Shown: positions 33,684 to 44,939, counted from the stretch's first letter. The stretch is DNA of 64,000 bases from Xiphydria camelus (GCA_963678675.1 OY783200.1:8692501-8756500); one strand, 5' to 3'. The notes: generated by a model from the sequence alone, not told the origin. Program-made: numbers and translations.

Positions 33684-35244
33684 CTAATTATCTTTGGCGA
33701 CGCTTTTTTTACATAAATTAATAAAATATTTGAAATAAAAACTTTCGATTTTCGGGATGAGCCGGCTCAATAATTCCTCATCGCGTACTATTTTCAAGTG
33801 GATATAATCCATTCTTGAAAAAACCAAAAAATTACAAACTTTTGTACATGTCACATACATGGCTAATTGCACTTGCGTGTAATATTTATCACTTCTTTTT
33901 AATGTTATTTTCCCATTTTCATCAACCATTAAATATTTTACAAAAGATTCTCGGTTCTGAAAATCAACGATGAGAGAATCTTTACATGTGTAAGGACACT
34001 TTATTTCTAATAATTCCCAAGTACCTTTATTAAAAATCATTCCATCAGGACTACACGCCAAAAACGGTTGCTCATAACAAATAATTAGTCCTGTTGCATA
34101 AACTTTTTGCCGATATTTATTTTCGAAGAAAATTCTTGCGCATGATTCAAGTTCTAGCCCATAACACATGGCCTTCGTGGAGATATTATCTTCTGATCTT
34201 TTTGTTAGTTGAAGGGCTAATTTTTCAAAATTCTCTTTCCTTGTTTTAATTTTATGCGCTTTTTCACTTGCAGTGATTCTAATAGATCGTTGCTCAAACC
34301 AAACCGCGCTTTTGAATTGATCCAAAGACTCGAAACAAATATTAATCCACTGCTGTTCATCTACTTTAATTCTTTTTGAAAAAAACGATTCCAATTTTTC
34401 AGGCCATATGATTCTCGATACTACCCAATTATCGTTACTAGTGTAAACATATTGTTGAGCTCTGTATATGCTGAAATTGTTTTCTTTTTGAAGCATTAAT
34501 AATTCTGAAAATAATTCGCGACATGAAAGTTCGTCTCTTTTTTTTAAATTCTCTCGGACTTCTTTTTCTTCGATACACAGTTTTTCGGATTTTAATATAT
34601 TAATTAGAGAATTATTTTCCTGCATGTGCGCTTCAGATATATTTGCTACATCTTGGTAAGTAAATACAATGTTTTCTACTATATTTCCTTTTGCTGAAGA
34701 AAATAGTGACTCAATTGTGCATCCTTTGCGATATTTCTCCAACTGCTGCTCTGGAGGACGATTCCATAGCATCGGTGCATCCGTTTTCGAAAGTGTATTT
34801 TCTAAATTAACGTAAATGCATAAGGCTGCTGCATGTTTACATAATAATTGGCCTGCCTTGCAGTTGCATTGGGTGTTCCGTACAGTACGACCGTTGTTTT
34901 GATCAAGCTGAAAAAATAATAGAAAAATACAAACAATGATGTGAAAAATGTACTTTAATAATATACATAAATATAATTGTATATAAATCAATAATATATA
35001 TGAATATAAGTTTCGTAATTACCTCAACAATTGGCATATATATATTTTCCTTTTTTCTTGTACTGTGAGCACCCGGTGTTTCTCGCAATACTGTCCCATA
35101 AATTTGTCGATGAGATCCATCGATCTTTTCACGAACGTTACTGACGTGATAACCTTTAACTAACTTCTCCCCCTTATAAATACTTTTTGGCCGAAAATTA
35201 ATCAAATCAACAGGTTGAAAACCGCTCTCAATTATTACATTCAT
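33684..35244 (-). CDS. SWIM-YqaJ nuclease of the ISL2EU element
   Basis: Two exons, 35244-35023 and 34907-33684, with a GT-AG intron; 1446 nt, 481 aa, no disruption. It starts MNVIIESGFQPVDL. A SWIM-type zinc motif spans the start of exon 2 (CNCKAGQLLCKH). The C-terminal half is a YqaJ/lambda-exonuclease-like PD-(D/E)xK nuclease: CSPDGMIFN supplies the Asp and LLEIKCPY the ExK. It is the second ORF of ISL2EU elements; its role in transposition or repair is not established. The gene is convergent with the transposase, 153 bp between stop codons. Confidence 0.9.
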
Positions 35245-35408
35245 TATATGTTAACTGTATCACAGAATTTTTTAAATTATAGCAATCGAAATATCAGTAT
35301 TTTACATTGCACTACTATGGATGGATTGGCTTGGCTCCTCTAAATTTTGTGCTTAAACCCCACGAATTGGCGCTCGCATCGGCAACCTCCGATACTTGCC
35401 TAGCCCAT

Positions 35409-35500
35409 ATCACTGTTGGTATGGAATATTATTATTTAATCTCCAGAACAATTCGTTCGTGAAAGGATTTCCATAAATATCGCTATTAATATCATGGTTG
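35409..35500. repeat. 82-bp tandem unit flanking the ISL2EU element
   Basis: The word CAGAACAATTCGTTCGTGAA and the following 30 bp occur at 31625 (left of the element) and at 35444. Subtracting the element and one AT leaves two units 82 bp apart. A third, partial unit (ATATCATGGTTGGTATGGAA) starts near 35495. Confidence 0.75.
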
Positions 35501-35739
35501 GTATGGAAGATTATTTAATTACTGACATAATACATAACACTATAAATAATCCGATAGTCGATAATATAGGTATATTGTGGACATAGGACGATATGGCACG
35601 TAGTGATTTATAGACTCTACGATGTACCTATGCTATTGGTCGGAGACGCAAGGACGCCGAACGATTGGCTCTATCTATCGTTGGCAGACGCCAATCGTCG
35701 CGAGAGAAGTTCCCTAGGGCGTAAGCACCTAGCAGACGA

Positions 35740-36117
35740 GAAAGTGGCGGGTGACGCGTATAGTTCCAGAATCTTGAGTCACTCGCAAGAGAAACGTATA
35801 CGGTTCTTAGCGAATAGACCAATCCGTAACCCCACCACAACGGAATACTTAATCCTGATTGGTCTATTCGCTAAGATGCGTATACGCAACTTTGCGAGCG
35901 GTTCGAGAAAGGGGCCCTAGGGGGGGCCTCTGAAACCACTCGCAAAGTTGCGTATATGCATCTTAGCCAATAGACCAATCAGGATCAAGTATTCCGTTGT
36001 GGTGGGTTACAGACCACGGAATACTTAATCCTGATTAGTCACTTATCCCCCCAAAGTTTCGTGGACAATCCACGAGGTCGCGCGCGCGTCAATAATTTGA
36101 GATACTTGCCTAGCCTA
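35740..36117. repeat. cluster of hairpin elements with the conserved loop, plus an orphan ISL2EU end
   Basis: Two adjoining hairpins share stem words TTAGCGAATAGACCAATC and loop ACAACGGAATACTT (35760-35935 and 35935-36050). At 36103-36116 stands ATACTTGCCTAGCCT, the right terminal repeat of the ISL2EU family without an element attached. Confidence 0.65.
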
Positions 36118-36236
36118 TAGGGAAGATGCACCTTGATTAGTGGCGCCATCGGTGGAGATTTTCTGCATATTGTTGGTATAAACAATTCGTGACAGTATTA
36201 GGTTATATCAGAGTTTAATAGTGATTTTAAAGTGAA

Positions 36237-36620
36237 TCATGCCTAAATCGGAGTCTTGCGAAAACAGTAATATTACGTTTTACTCATTCCCGGGTAAATC
36301 CTACGAAATAGGAAGGCGACAGCAGTGGATAAAAGCTGTTAACCGAAAAAAGTAAGTTTAAGTTATTAGTCGTTGAGAATAAAATTATCATTGTAGGAAG
36401 GCGACAGCAGTGGATAAAAGCTGTTAACAGAAAAGTGATTTTAGGTTATTCGGCATTGAGAACAAAATTATTAACATTTCAATATTTCAGTGAGGATGGT
36501 TCTTTATGGGTACCGACAAAATATTCAAAAATATATAGTGCACATTTTGTCGGAGGCCAACGAAGTTCCATACAATCTCATCCTGCGTATATTCCAACTA
36601 TATTCTCCGCGACACGGTCC
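36237..36620 (+). pseudogene. THAP-domain exon remnants
   Basis: Two pieces of one THAP zinc finger separated by a short intron (about 36237-36352 and 36491-36605). A tandem repeat of the GGAAGGCGACAGCAGTGGAT block (36310 and 36397) duplicates the exon end. No DDE domain follows. Confidence 0.7.
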
Positions 36621-36796
36621 CAAAATTCAACACAAGCGGAGACGCAGGCTATTTCTCTTGCCTTATGCATTTTCAGTGTAGCATTCAGAACGTTAGTACT
36701 ACCACTAATTTTGACGTTCTGAATGCTACAGTGAAAATGCATAAGACAAACTTCTGCGTTAATTGAAACCACTGATTTTTCCCACTAATTTCGAGG

Positions 36797-37084
36797 TTAT
36801 GAATGTAGCCTTTGAATGTAGTTTATGAATGAATGAAGGAGGTTATCTACCTCAATTTTAACTTTATAAGGGGGTAAATTGATAGACATTTGTCTTATAA
36901 CATGTCCAGTTATAAAAAACAGTCCATGGTGTTCTATTTCCTGAACATTTATCACATGTTTTGCTTCACATAATTTCTCTCCTTTTAGCACTTCTGATGG
37001 TCTGTTATTATTGAAATACATTTTTTCAAACCCACAGCGAATAATTTTGTCCATTTTTGGAAACAAATGCACAAAATACTTCAA
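36797..37084 (-). pseudogene. N-terminal remnant of the SWIM-YqaJ gene
   Basis: ORF of 95 codons starting MKYFVHLFPKMDKIIRCGFE and containing KGEKLCEAKHVINVQEIEHH, aligned to the start of the 481-aa nuclease at 35244-33684. SWIM and nuclease motifs are missing. Confidence 0.65.
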
Positions 37085-37208
37085 AAATTACATTACACGA
37101 AGAAAACACCGACTTTAAAAAATTTACTGACACGTTTTGTTTATACCAACTATTTTACAGCAGCGATCACTAGGGGGCACTGTTCGCCGGATCGTGCGGC
37201 TTCCCTAT

Positions 37209-37787
37209 AGGCCCCTAACTGTCATTACGTGTAACGTGTTATTATATTGATACAGCGTGTTGCAATTTTTTATGAATTTGGTGAGTATTTGTATCTCGTT
37301 TAAATTTTCTTTTCATATGATACTCTCTCACGGGTAGTTATATTCATTTGTTTGTTTTATTTTTCAGATTATCAAATCATAAATAATTTTATTTTATGAT
37401 AATGAACTACAGGTTTCATTTCCTGTACAAAAATCGAGGCTTATTCGCCAATCTGCACATCAAATACCATTGCAGTTCGATTTTCTGCATTTTAAGAGCA
37501 GTTCTCGTTATATATACTAATCTATTATTGTCACTTATTGACAATTCTATATATATATATATAACCTGCACGCAACAGTTTGCCGCAGTACAATTTCTCT
37601 GCATTTGTAAGCAGTGTATAACAATATCTGCATCATAATTGCAGTTCTAGTCTAAAATATTGTTATACCGAATACATATAAATATAATTACAAACAATTT
37701 TTTAAATACATTGTATATATTGTATTTTCCAATTTATTCATTGGACATCCTTTCCTGAGTAGTCCTTAATATTTTGAGTTATTTATC
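37209..37787. other. AT-rich 5' flank of the Helitron coding region
   Basis: No ORF of note. The 5' end of the Helitron probably lies here but its TC terminus cannot be recognised from sequence alone. Confidence 0.4.
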
Positions 37788-38296
37788 ATGGACGAGGAAT
37801 TTTATAAAATTATAATAGATAATGGATGGCTAACAGGCGATCACATTGACCTTTTTTTCTCAATTATTGGGACATAAATTCGGGTATGAAATTCGCGAAA
37901 GTTGGATGCAAATGTTGACTCATTACGCCATACCAATTCCAAGTCACCAAAAGCATATTCAATTGCTTCACAGATTAGATGGAGAATATTCCGATTCTAA
38001 AGCTGGTGAAATGTCAGGTGGTCATTGGGTGTGTAGTTATTATGATACAAAACAGATATTCATTTTCGACTCTCTAAATAAGAAGGTTCTCGATGGGCAC
38101 TTCAAAAGATTTTTACAGGTGCTTTATCCATATTATTCTTTCGACGTTAACCCTGTGATATTTCCGGATGTACAGCAACAACAAAATTCTAATGATTGCG
38201 GTGTGTTTGCGATTGCTTTCGCTGTTTCACTAGCATTAGAGGAAAAGCCCGAAAATGTTAAGTATAATGTGGATTTATTACGAAAACACTTAATAG
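37788..38296 (+). pseudogene. Ulp1-like cysteine protease domain, copy 1
   Basis: Starts MDEEFYKIIIDNGWLTGDHI, the usual opening of C48 (Ulp1/SENP-like) domains. A slip in the T-run at 37852-37858 shifts the frame; the next frame continues FSQLLGHKFGYEIRESWM. The catalytic residues are all visible: His in GGHWVCSYYD, Asp in FIFDSLN, Gln and Cys in QQNSNDCGVFAIAFA. It ends at RKHLI, where a MITE is inserted. The family removes SUMO or ubiquitin-like modifiers from proteins; here the domain is the N-terminal part of a Helitron polyprotein. Confidence 0.8.
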
Positions 38297-38577
38297 TTAT
38301 TTTCGTTATTAGGGCGTGAAGCGCTGTTTCTAACGAGAGTGAAGTTTGCCGCACGAGCGAAGCGAGTACGGCAATCACACTCGTTAGAACGGCGCGAAAC
38401 AACCGAATAACGAATTCTATTTTTTGTCACTAAGTGTCAAACACGAGATTGACGATTTCACGCACTGCGCAGGTTATTTCACGCACCGCGCAACTTTTCA
38501 CGAATTGGTGTGTGAAAGATGATTTCACATGCGTCGAGGACGCCCATGAAACCGAGTATTTGACACTGAGTGACAAA
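38297..38577 (+). repeat. composite MITE inserted in the Ulp1 region
   Basis: 281 bp between two ATAG words (38293-38296 and 38578-38581). Cutting it out with one ATAG joins CAC TTA ATA G|GC ATT TTC in frame (HLIGIF), as expected between RKHL and the FP motif of the Ulp1 domain. It consists of the same two inverted-repeat modules as 3031-3240, in opposite orientation. Confidence 0.85.
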
Positions 38578-38581
38578 ATAG

Positions 38582-39345
38582 GCATTTTCCAAACAAATGT
38601 TATTACACATTTTCCGTTAGTTAAGCACCTGCAATCGCATCCACAAACAGTTCGATTCCCTGTTGTTATAAATGATGCTGATGAATCATCATTATTGACT
38701 TCTAACGTGAATAATACACAGTTGAATAACGGCAAAGTAAAACCATTAGCGAAGTGTAGTAAACGTAAAAGGCGCGCAATTCAAATTACTACTCTTAGCG
38801 AAGATGAGAAACATAAAATTTCGCATGGTCTTAAATTGAACGACGCACACATATGGAAGTTCGGAACAATAATGTCAACATTTTCTGATTACATTCACTG
38901 TGATACCTTATTATTGCAAAAACCAAGTTTAATTGAACCGATACCACTTTGGAAAAAACATATCCAAATATTACATAGTACTTATGATAATCCTGATCTG
39001 AATCATTGGGTGTGTTCATTTTATGATGGTAAAGAAATTTTTATTTACGACTCACTTAATACAGATAAATTACACGCGGACCATTTGATATTTTTGAAGC
39101 GTTTGTATCCGTTTTATGATTTCAGTAACGGTACTATTAATTTTCCAAAAGTTCAAAACCAACAAAATGCGGTTGACTGCAGGGTATTTGCTATTGCCTT
39201 TGCTGTTTCTTTACTTTTTAATCAAAAACCAGAATGTATTAAATATGATTATTCTTTGATGAGAGGACATTTGCTGAGTATGTTCGAGAGCAATAAAATT
39301 AGTCATTTTCCCACTGTTTTATCAGAACATGGTAACGCTAATATA
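38582..39345 (+). pseudogene. Ulp1-like cysteine protease domain, copy 2
   Basis: Open reading frame from the MITE edge through a basic linker (KCSKRKRRAIQ) into a second C48 domain. His in NHWVCSFYD, Asp in FIYDSLN, Gln and Cys in QNQQNAVDCRVFAIAFA are present, but the Gly after the catalytic Cys (DCG) is Arg. It ends ISHFPTVLSEHGNANI at the pogo insertion and continues in frame at 42109. Compared with copy 1, the similarity is strongest at the C-terminal half of the domain. A tandem duplication of the protease inside one polyprotein is unusual. Confidence 0.8.
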
Positions 39346-42106
39346 GGGGAAGGGGGGGCAAAACCGTATACCTAACGTTTATATCAATTTATCATATTGA
39401 AAAAAAAATTTTTTCTCACAATTCAGTTCGTGGGTCCTCAGTTTAGTTTATTATGAAGCTATGAGGTGTGTCAAACTTAGTAAATGTGTAACTGCATTTC
39501 GTCAATTATTTATATTGTAAAAAAAGTGCTATCATACGGTTTTGCCCCGACCCGGGGTAAAACCGTATAGACAGTAAAATGCATTGCAAAAATAGATTTA
39601 ACACAGTAGAATGATTGTTTTCTCTCCATTCAATATAAGGAGAATTTATTGAGGCTTTTACAAAGTTAAGATCAATTTTTTTCAACATCACTTTCTTCTT
39701 CGGACACATCCTCAACGTAACTGGCTTTCTTGTCCTTGCTTCTACGTGGGATAGTGACTCTCATCACGGTATTCACTGAATGAGGGACCTTTTCTTTCGC
39801 ATTCTGGTTTTTTTTAGGTCCACAGCGTTTTTTCTTCACGCATGATTTGTCTTGTCTCACACTTTCGGCGTCCAGAAGATTTTTTTTGTATGGTGAGGAT
39901 GTTAAAATTGCTGTTCTTCCTCTTTTTCTCGAAACTCTTTTCTCTGATTGAGAAGAAACGTGTGGAATCGGTTGAACATCCTCTGGTGATGTTATTGGGA
40001 AACACGATGAGCGATTCAGAGGCTCAGAGGTCGAAGAGCGAATCAGAGGCTCAGGGGTCGAAGAGGAAATCGGAGGCCTAGGAGTCGAACCAGGTGAAGA
40101 ACTTGGGTCTGGGGTGGGCGCCGTACTGGGGCCTGGGTTGGAGATCGAACTAGGAACTAGCTCCACCGTCGAAAGCTCGATGTCGGTTGTTGCTGATGGC
40201 AGAAAATCGTTATCTCCAAACACGTTCATATCCGTTGGGTAAATTCCCGTTTTTCGAAATCCATTTATTGCATTGGACATCGTAGCAGCTTGCGTGTAGG
40301 CTGCACCAAATAATTGCGGCAAATGATGCAGTGTGGCGACCTTTCCAGGATTGCAGCGTAAAAATTTACGAACTTCGTGTCCATAATAAGTGCTCATTGG
40401 CTTCATGAATGAGACGTCCAACGGCTGTAGGCGGTGCGAGCAATGAGGAGGAAAACATAACAATATTACCCCATTCTCTCGAGCCAGGTCGATCAATTCG
40501 ATGTTCTTCGTGTGTGACGCATGTCCATCCAAAATCAAAAGAACTTTTCGGTTCTGCGAAGCACCCACAAACTTGATAAAATGTTTGAACCAAGTGATAA
40601 AAAGTTCTTTGGTGATCCATCCGCTTTCGTGACAAGCAGCAAAAGACCCAGGAGGAAGGCCTATCTCGAACGATGGCTGCATTCTCTTTCTTGGAAAAAT
40701 AAGCATTGGTGGCACGTAGACACCTGCAACAAAAGAAGGAACATAAAAACGAGGACAAATAATGATTGATGAACATGGAATACCGTAATCTCATTCATGC
40801 TCGTACCTGCAGCGGAAAAACACATTTCGGCCGTCACAGTTTCTCCTCTCTCAGCTGATGTGACAGTCCCAACTTGACGTCGCCCTTTTTGCGCAATTAT
40901 TTTTGTGTACCCCTTTGGATTGACAGTAAATCCGGTTTCATCAACGTTGAAAATGCGATCTCCAGTAATATTCTCATTTTCAATTATATAAATGAGAAGA
41001 TCAAAGAATTTTTCCACAACAACCTTGTTGAATCCCATTGCTCGTGCTGCAGACGTTGCTTCAGGGCTCCTCAAAGATAGACCGGGGTGGCGTTTCATGA
41101 AATTTTTCATCCAGCCCTCTCCTGCCAATTGGTTTCCACCAAAAGGATGTTGGATTCCATTTCTTTCTGCAAGTTGAAATGCCACCTCCCGGAATTCGTG
41201 CATGGTCAGACCAAATAGCTGCCCTTCCATTGAGGTCAAATATGATACGAGTTCGTCTTCTTGCTGTACGGAAAAAACTGTTCTGAAGCGTCCTAACCGT
41301 TTTTCCACAACGAATTCAGCATCAGCTTTTTTTCTTGCCACATAATCCTGCAATGTTGAGTGCGGTACTTGAAACTCGTTTGATGCTTTTGTAATCCCCA
41401 TTCGCTTTTCAATGACAGCTTCAACTGCAGCTGCCATCGCGTCTTGTGACCATTGTTGTCGGTTTGACTTTCTTTCATACGTCCGAACCATTCTGAATAA
41501 GTGAAAGAACATGTCCATAAATATTTTTAAATTTCGAAATTCTTTTTGATTATACATTCTTTGAAAGGTTTGAATTTTTTTGAGGGGTTCTGCCGCAGGC
41601 CCCGCAGAATCTAGGGACAGCCCTGCTTACAAATTTTTCATACAATACTGATTTCTTCAGTTGATGAATGGCAAGTATTTGTTTCTACATTTTTTTTGTG
41701 CTTGTGACTTGAGGCACAACGGTTACGGTAATACGGTTTTGCCCCACCGATTTTGCCCCCAAGTCCAGCGTAAACATTTGGACTCATAACAAAAAATCTA
41801 ACCAACAAAAATGATTGATGGAATATGCAAATTAAAGGTACTGCTGCGGACTACAATGTCGTACTATGGAAATTTGTTGAATGTTTAATGAAACTACAAC
41901 TTACTTGCATCGCAAATCCAACAAATTAGTAAGGACGTCCTCCAGCAAAATGCACCTCGTGTTTCTCGGAAACGAATTGTCGAAATAACACTATCGCTCG
42001 GAAATAACATGTACACAACTCATGAACAACTTCCATTAAATTCCGAGAGATGGCGATCGAATGCAGCTTAAAAAATCGCTTCATACGGTTTTGCCCCCCC
42101 TTCCCC
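39346..42106 (-). mobile_element. Complete pogo/Tigger-like DNA transposon
   Basis: 2761 bp with inverted ends that both read GGGGAAGGGGGGGCAAAACC followed by GTAT, and TA on both sides (39344-39345, 42107-42108). Its transposase gene on the - strand appears intact. Partial copies of the end motif (ATACGGTTTTGCCCC) lie inside at about 39535-39570 and 41729-41762. Inserted in the Helitron coding sequence; removal with one TA gives AAT ATA CCG GAA in frame. Confidence 0.92.
39672..41491 (-). CDS. pogo-like transposase (Psq HTH + DDE_1)
   Basis: Two exons, 41491-40807 and 40723-39672, joined by an 83-bp GT-AG intron; 1737 nt, 578 aa, no disruption. The start MVRTYERKSNRQQ opens a Psq/CENP-B-like helix-turn-helix (AVIEKRMGITKASNEFQVPHSTL). 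A second DNA-binding part follows, then a DDE_1 catalytic domain with Asp in VDETGFTVNP, Asp in LLILDGHASH and Asp in PPHCSHRLQPLDVSF. The C-terminal 150 residues are Ser/Pro-rich then Lys/Arg-rich. This encodes cut-and-paste transposition into TA. Confidence 0.93.
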
Positions 42107-42108
42107 TA

Positions 42109-43335
42109 CCGGAATTGGAAATTGTTCGTAAGAAAGAATTCAATGCCTGTCGTCAGCGTAAACGCCGCTATGAACAACATCTCATAAATGGAAAACGTTG
42201 CAAACTGTCATCACCAGGTTCTGTAAAAATTCATGAAAAGACTATAATTGAAAAACGCGAACCTCTTAGTGGCAATGATAATAAATTAAGTAATGTATCC
42301 GTCAACTTAAAAACTCAACCTATAAATTTAATTGAAAATATGAAAGAAAGTGAATATTTAAGTGTATATCATGATGAAAAGGTAATTGGTTCGGACAATG
42401 CCAGCGATGTAGAATCGTTTCCGTATATTAATGATGCGTTCAAAAGAAAAAGGATAATACTTGCTGATGCAAAAATAATGGGTGAGTGTAATGATATCAC
42501 AGATGAGGATCTGTCACCTCATTCGAAAATTCCTAAAGTATCTAGCGCTAGAAAGTTAGAAGCTGCTAAAGGAGACAATCTTGATATAAAATCATGTGCA
42601 ACAGACGATCATAGTCCCGATGAAAAGGCAAAAGATTTAAATACCAAAAATTATATTTTCCGTACTAAATTACCTGTGGAAAAATACATTGAAGAATTGT
42701 GTAATGCGATTCAAACTTATCACAATAAAAAATCGGCACCGATTATTACTGATAAGACAACAAACATTGCAACAATAAAACATTTATGTGTAACAAAAAG
42801 CGAAGAGAAAACGGGTAGTGCAGAAAAAAATTGTGATGATAGTGAAGAATTTAAAGATCTTGAGCAAATACATGAGGTGAGTCAATTACATCGCAAAAAT
42901 AGTTCAACACACAATATGGAAAGTGACGAAAATGAAGAAAATTGTATTGAGAATAAATTTGATAAACATGAAAGCAGATTGATGGCGGAAAAAATAATAA
43001 AATAGTCTCTGCACCAAAGAGATAGTTATGTAAAAGATTTAACACATCTATTGAAACTACTTAACAAAAAAGGCGAAAATACCTTAAAAGAGATGCCTAT
43101 CGATAAACAACAAAGGATTAAAAACTTATGTAAAGACTCATTACACACGGCTACTTCTGAGTCTTATTTTTATGAAATGACATATTCTTTTCATCTGAAA
43201 AATATTGCTATTGTCATGAATAGCGAAGGAAAGGCCACAAATATTTTACCACTCATGGAAACAATGGATAATAAAAAAAAGGCGTCAAACAGTGGTATTG
43301 TAATGATCATTGTAGAATTCAAATTGATGATATAA
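42109..43335 (+). pseudogene. Helitron polyprotein: basic/coiled linker
   Basis: Continues the Ulp1 frame after the pogo element (PELEIVRKKEFNACRQRKRR). Lys/Glu-rich with no recognised fold. In-frame TAG at 43003-43005; translation otherwise continues SLHQRDSYVKDLTHLLKLLN in the same frame to 43335. A one-base shift near 43300 moves the frame to the next segment. Confidence 0.7.
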
Positions 43336-44939
43336 CAGAAACACTTGATCATTATGAAGCCCTCCTCAATAAATTAAAAAGTTTGAACGTAAAAAATATT
43401 TCCTTATTTTGTAGAGATATGTTCGCGGAACATGATACTGCGGCACTATTAGGTCATCCATTATCATGTTACATCTTGGAAAAATGTTGTTCATCACTCT
43501 TCGTATCCATTGAGGTATTATCGCCACACTTTCCGGAAGTACGTTCTTTGAAACGATTAATATACCAATTGAATTATGTCCACAAAAAATTGTATGAATT
43601 GGATAAACTGCTTGAATCATCTGATTACGGAAGATTGAGCGCCATTACAGATGAAGTGGTAAAAGTCGTCAAAACTTTCTATAAGGATAACGCGGAAATA
43701 TGTTTGAATGAAGACGAAATTATGGAAAGAAATCGTGCTGCCTTCAAAGCATTGATTAAACGCTCGTCAGACACTCCTCATCTCATTTGTACATCATGTC
43801 GTAAACTTAGCTCAAGAAGTAAAGGATCACACATATCAAAACTTCGCAAACCGATCGACAGTAAGGTGTGGACCGATTTATTAACTTTTCTCGATGAAAA
43901 AAATTTAGCAAAGCCAGATTTTATATGTATATACTGCTTGGACAAGTTTCGAAAAGGTACCGGACCATCTACTTGCATATTGAATAACTTATACGTCGTC
44001 AAAGTCCCAGAAGAAATAAAGATGTTGAATGATTGCGAAAGAATGTTGATACAACGAGCAAAGGCTTTTCAAGTTGTTCAGAGAATGGGGACGGTAGCAA
44101 AGAAAAACATGCCAAATCACATGAAAATGCAAAAAGTGGTAGGTCGCACTTTCTATCTGCCCTTGCCAACAGAGGAAACATTATCAAAAATATGTCCTTC
44201 AACAGTTGCGATAAGTGATAATCAAGAATTTTATATCTTGGTAAATGGACTACCGACAAAAGCTAACAAGGTTTGGCAAAATTTGGTAGATCTTCGAAAG
44301 GTTTTTCATGCACTAACATGGTTGAAGGAAAATAACCCGCATTATTCCCAAATTTTGTTGCCTGATGGTCACGAAAAATTATTAGATGGAGTCAATTTCG
44401 TAGACGTTGAATTTCAGGCCGATAAAGGTGATAGTTCACAGAATGAAGAATCACTTAAAATTAATGTTCAAAATGATTATGATTCAACGAAACCCGCTAA
44501 TAACATCATAGGCGACTTAAATAACTTGATTACTGAACCTGCTGACCAATTAAATTGTCAAGACCAACCTTATGGATCCCCGTTTTTAACTCAAGTTGGC
44601 GATCGAGCATCTTATTATGAAAATTATACACTATACCCTCTCCATAATAAAAGAATTGCTGAAACAGCAACAAATTTGTATCAAATGAAAAATGTTCGAG
44701 AGAAACCCCTTGATGGTCGAGTACCAATATTAGAATTGCTTTGTTTTCCGGAATTATATCCATCGGGTATCAATGGACAACATGAAGAACGAGCTCTCAA
44801 ACTTACTGATCAGAGTTATGCTCAATTACGTCTAATGTCAGAGGATTCCAGATATCGTTTGAATCAACAATACATTTTTCACCTATTGTATGAAACTAAT
44901 GTTCGCCAATTGAAAACGCTGGAATTTATCATGCTTTAA
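43290..44939 (+). pseudogene. Helitron polyprotein: DUF6570-like segment
   Basis: The frame reads HCRIQIDDITETLDHYEALL, then about 500 residues including CTSCRKLSS, CIYCLDKF, a CxxC pair pattern typical of this region, NLYVVKVPEEIKMLNDCERM and later FPELYPSG. That is the arrangement upstream of the Rep domain in animal Helitrons (DUF6570 and the Helitron N-terminal region). A one-base shift near 44913 precedes the false stop at 44937; the continuing frame is AGIYHALNIINPRQKYTAQG. Confidence 0.75.

Larger units (their letters stand above)
31672..35406. mobile_element. ISL2EU-type PIF/Harbinger DNA transposon, apparently intact
   Basis: 3735 bp with terminal inverted repeats GGGCTAGGCAAGTA / TACTTGCCTAGCCC and a 2-bp AT duplication (31670-31671, 35407-35408). 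It carries two convergent genes: a THAP-DDE transposase on + and a SWIM-YqaJ nuclease on -. That gene pair and AT target are the known signature of the ISL2EU branch of PIF/Harbinger. Both genes reconstruct as full-length, in-frame spliced ORFs, so the copy may be functional. It sits between two copies of an 82-bp sequence. Confidence 0.92.
36119..37206. mobile_element. internally deleted THAP/YqaJ element (ISL2EU relative)
   Basis: 1088 bp with inverted ends AGGGAAGATGCAC... / ...GTGCGGCTTCCCT and AT on both sides. The + strand keeps two THAP exons: MPKSESCENSNITFYSFPGK...QQWIKAVNRKK ending at a GTAAGT donor near 36352, and after the acceptor near 36490 EDGSLWVPTKYSKIYSAHF. The - strand (37084-36850) keeps the YqaJ partner's N-terminus (IIRCGFEKMYF...VLKGEKLCEAKHVINVQE), parallel to KGEKLVKGYHVSNVRE in the intact element. 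The DDE and nuclease domains are deleted. The Cys of the THAP C-x2-H is Tyr here (IYSAHF). Confidence 0.8.

Noticed and set aside
35603..35920. 105-codon + strand ORF
   Set aside because: Runs through the hairpin element's palindromic stem; the translation is the repeat read as codons.
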